A DNA stretch of 42,429 nucleotides from an uncultured Helicobacter sp. (GTDB lineage Bacteria > Campylobacterota > Campylobacteria > Campylobacterales > Helicobacteraceae): positions 1 through 42,429 of the forward strand of contig CALVDZ010000015.1 in assembly GCA_944326445.1 (NCBI GenBank). The letters are read 5' to 3'. Of the stretch, positions 41,543-42,429 are shown piece by piece. Position 1 is the stretch's first letter, and each line of letters begins with the position of its first letter. The notes under the pieces were generated by a model. That model saw nothing but the letters and a program-made list of their open reading frames with translations. It did no database searches and was not told the DNA's origin. Position numbers and translations under genes: made by a program.

Positions 41543-41581
41543 AAAAACCTCGAAACAACTTGTGGGGATTTTGTGCGCGCC

Positions 41582-41587
41582 ATTATA
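41582..41587 (-). promoter_or_regulatory. putative -10 box of gatA-guaB
   Basis: Minus-strand TATAAT lies 40 nt before the gatA ATG, with TTTAAGTTTAAAG upstream. The sequence ATTATAAT also reads as TATAAT on the plus strand (41584-41589). Confidence 0.5.
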
Positions 41588-41622
41588 ATGACTTTAAACT
41601 TAAAGCGCACTCACGCCCGCCA

Positions 41623-42333
41623 TCACTTCACAATCGAATACACACCCCTATTGTGTTGTAAGATTTCAAGGAGATTCCCACTTTTAAACATATTACAAAT
41701 AAGAATGGGGAGTTTGTTTTCCTTAGCAAGAGCGATGGCGGTATCATCCATCACTTTGATATGATCGCGCAGGGCTTCATCATAGCTCACAGATTCTAGC
41801 ATTTTAGCATCGGGGTATTTTTTGGGATCTTTGTCATACACGCCATCGACTTTGGTTGCCTTGACGATGGCATCTGCCTCGATCTCCACCGCGCGCAGGG
41901 TAGCCGCGCTATCGGTGGTAAAAAACGGATTGCCCGTGCCCGCAGCAAAGATCACAACCCGCCCCTTTTGCAAATGCCGAATGGCTCGGCGATAGATATA
42001 GCTCTCGCACACTTCCTGAATCTCAATCGCACTTTGCACGCGCACATCTACGCCCAAATGCTCGAGTGCTTCTTGCACCGCCACGGCGTTAATCACGGTG
42101 GCAAGCATACCCATATAATCCCCGCTTGTGCGGCGGATAATCCCGCCTTGTGCGGCACTCACGCCGCGTATGATATTGCCCCCGCCAATCACCAAACCTA
42201 TCTCAAACCCCGCGTTTTTGAGCGCCTCAATCTCCTTGGCTATGTATTCCAAAACCCCCACATCAATCCCAAATCCACTCTCCCCGCTCAACGCCTCGCC
42301 CGAAAATTTAATCAACACTCGCTTAATCTGCAT
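41623..42333 (-). CDS. pyrH: uridylate kinase (UMP kinase)
   Basis: PyrH phosphorylates UMP to UDP and is a hexameric amino-acid-kinase-fold enzyme feeding pyrimidine nucleotide pools. The 236-residue protein has RVLIKFSGEALSG (5-17), the GLVIGGGNIIRG glycine loop (46-57), AAGTGNPFFTTDSAA, and TKVDGVYDKDPKKYPDA. The length is typical. The ATG follows AAGGAGAGG. Upstream is a double-hairpin element that would sit in its 5' leader. Confidence 0.97.
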   Translation of the reverse strand: MQIKRVLIKFSGEALSGESGFGIDVGVLEYIAKEIEALKNAGFEIGLVIGGGNIIRGVSAAQGGIIRRTSGDYMGMLATVINAVAVQEALEHLGVDVRVQSAIEIQEVCESYIYRRAIRHLQKGRVVIFAAGTGNPFFTTDSAATLRAVEIEADAIVKATKVDGVYDKDPKKYPDAKMLESVSYDEALRDHIKVMDDTAIALAKENKLPILICNMFKSGNLLEILQHNRGVYSIVK

Positions 42334-42353
42334 ATCCTCTCCTTTCTATATTA

Positions 42354-42429
42354 TTTAATGCAAGTTTTTGCTAAAGCAAAAACTTGTGTATCGGTAATGA
42401 GAGCAAAGCCCTCATTACCTCCGCTGCGC
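42354..42429 (-). repeat. double-hairpin element upstream of pyrH
   Basis: Read on the minus strand it starts GCGCAGCGGA. Hairpin 1 is GGTAATGAGGGC-TTT-GCTCTCATTACC (42393-42419), then GATA. Hairpin 2 is CAAGTTTTTGC-TTTA-GCAAAAACTTG (42361-42386), ending in CATTAAA 20 nt before the pyrH ATG. The architecture and flanks equal those upstream of feoA, but the hairpin-1 stem sequence differs at eight positions, with pairing kept at all of them. The window ends at the first base of the element. Confidence 0.85.

Overview
This 42.4 kb window is chromosomal DNA of a Campylobacterota bacterium, most likely a Helicobacter of the enterohepatic type. Four lines of evidence support this. The complete S10-spc-alpha ribosomal super-operon lacks rpmD (L30) and has infA, map and secY embedded. 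The order hemC-proS-hemA-ispB-(small exported protein)-DUF2018 matches what I recall of H. pylori. guaB and gatA are neighbours. The heptamer AGATTCT/AGAATCT is extremely frequent. hisD (absent from H. pylori) and the large AGATTCT load point away from H. pylori itself; I cannot fix the species.

Layout. (1) 173-16678, all minus strand: one long operon, rpsJ, rplC, rplD, rplW, rplB, rpsS, rplV, rpsC, rplP, rpmC, rpsQ, rplN, rplX, rplE, rpsN, rpsH, rplF, rplR, rpsE, rplO, secY, map, infA, rpmJ, rpsM, rpsK, rpsD, rpoA, rplQ, then a lipoprotein gene, nadC and thiL. (2) 16925-20548: an FkbM-type methyltransferase gene broken by a G10 tract (phase variation, OFF as read), then a minus-strand pair of a TPR/glycosyltransferase protein and a MagIII-like DNA glycosylase. 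(3) mnmG on the plus strand. (4) A 2,747-bp block (22947-25693) with a double-hairpin element, feoA and a glutamine-dependent asparagine synthetase gene (asnB) broken by a G11 tract. (5) gyrA and hemC-proS-hemA-ispB-HP0241/HP0242-like genes-hisD, all minus. (6) A second, apparently identical copy of the 2,747-bp block (35695-38441) in direct orientation. (7) guaB, gatA and pyrH, minus strand; the window ends inside another double-hairpin element upstream of pyrH.

How it works together. Most of the window is housekeeping: translation, protein export, initiator-Met removal, NAD, thiamine, haem, prenyl and histidine synthesis, and DNA topology. The accessory layer consists of three homopolymer-switched genes (one fkbM, two asnB copies) plus a TPR-glycosyltransferase, consistent with on/off variation of a surface glycan or amide modification. 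That function is inferred.

The most novel signals are two. One is a two-hairpin element upstream of feoA (both copies) and of pyrH: the flanks are conserved, while the stem sequences differ by many pair-preserving substitutions. The other is the exact duplication that pairs this element with feoA and a phase-variable asnB. A large nested inverted repeat behind a good plus-strand promoter lies at the left edge of the second copy. No tRNA, rRNA, CRISPR array, transposase or integrase was seen.
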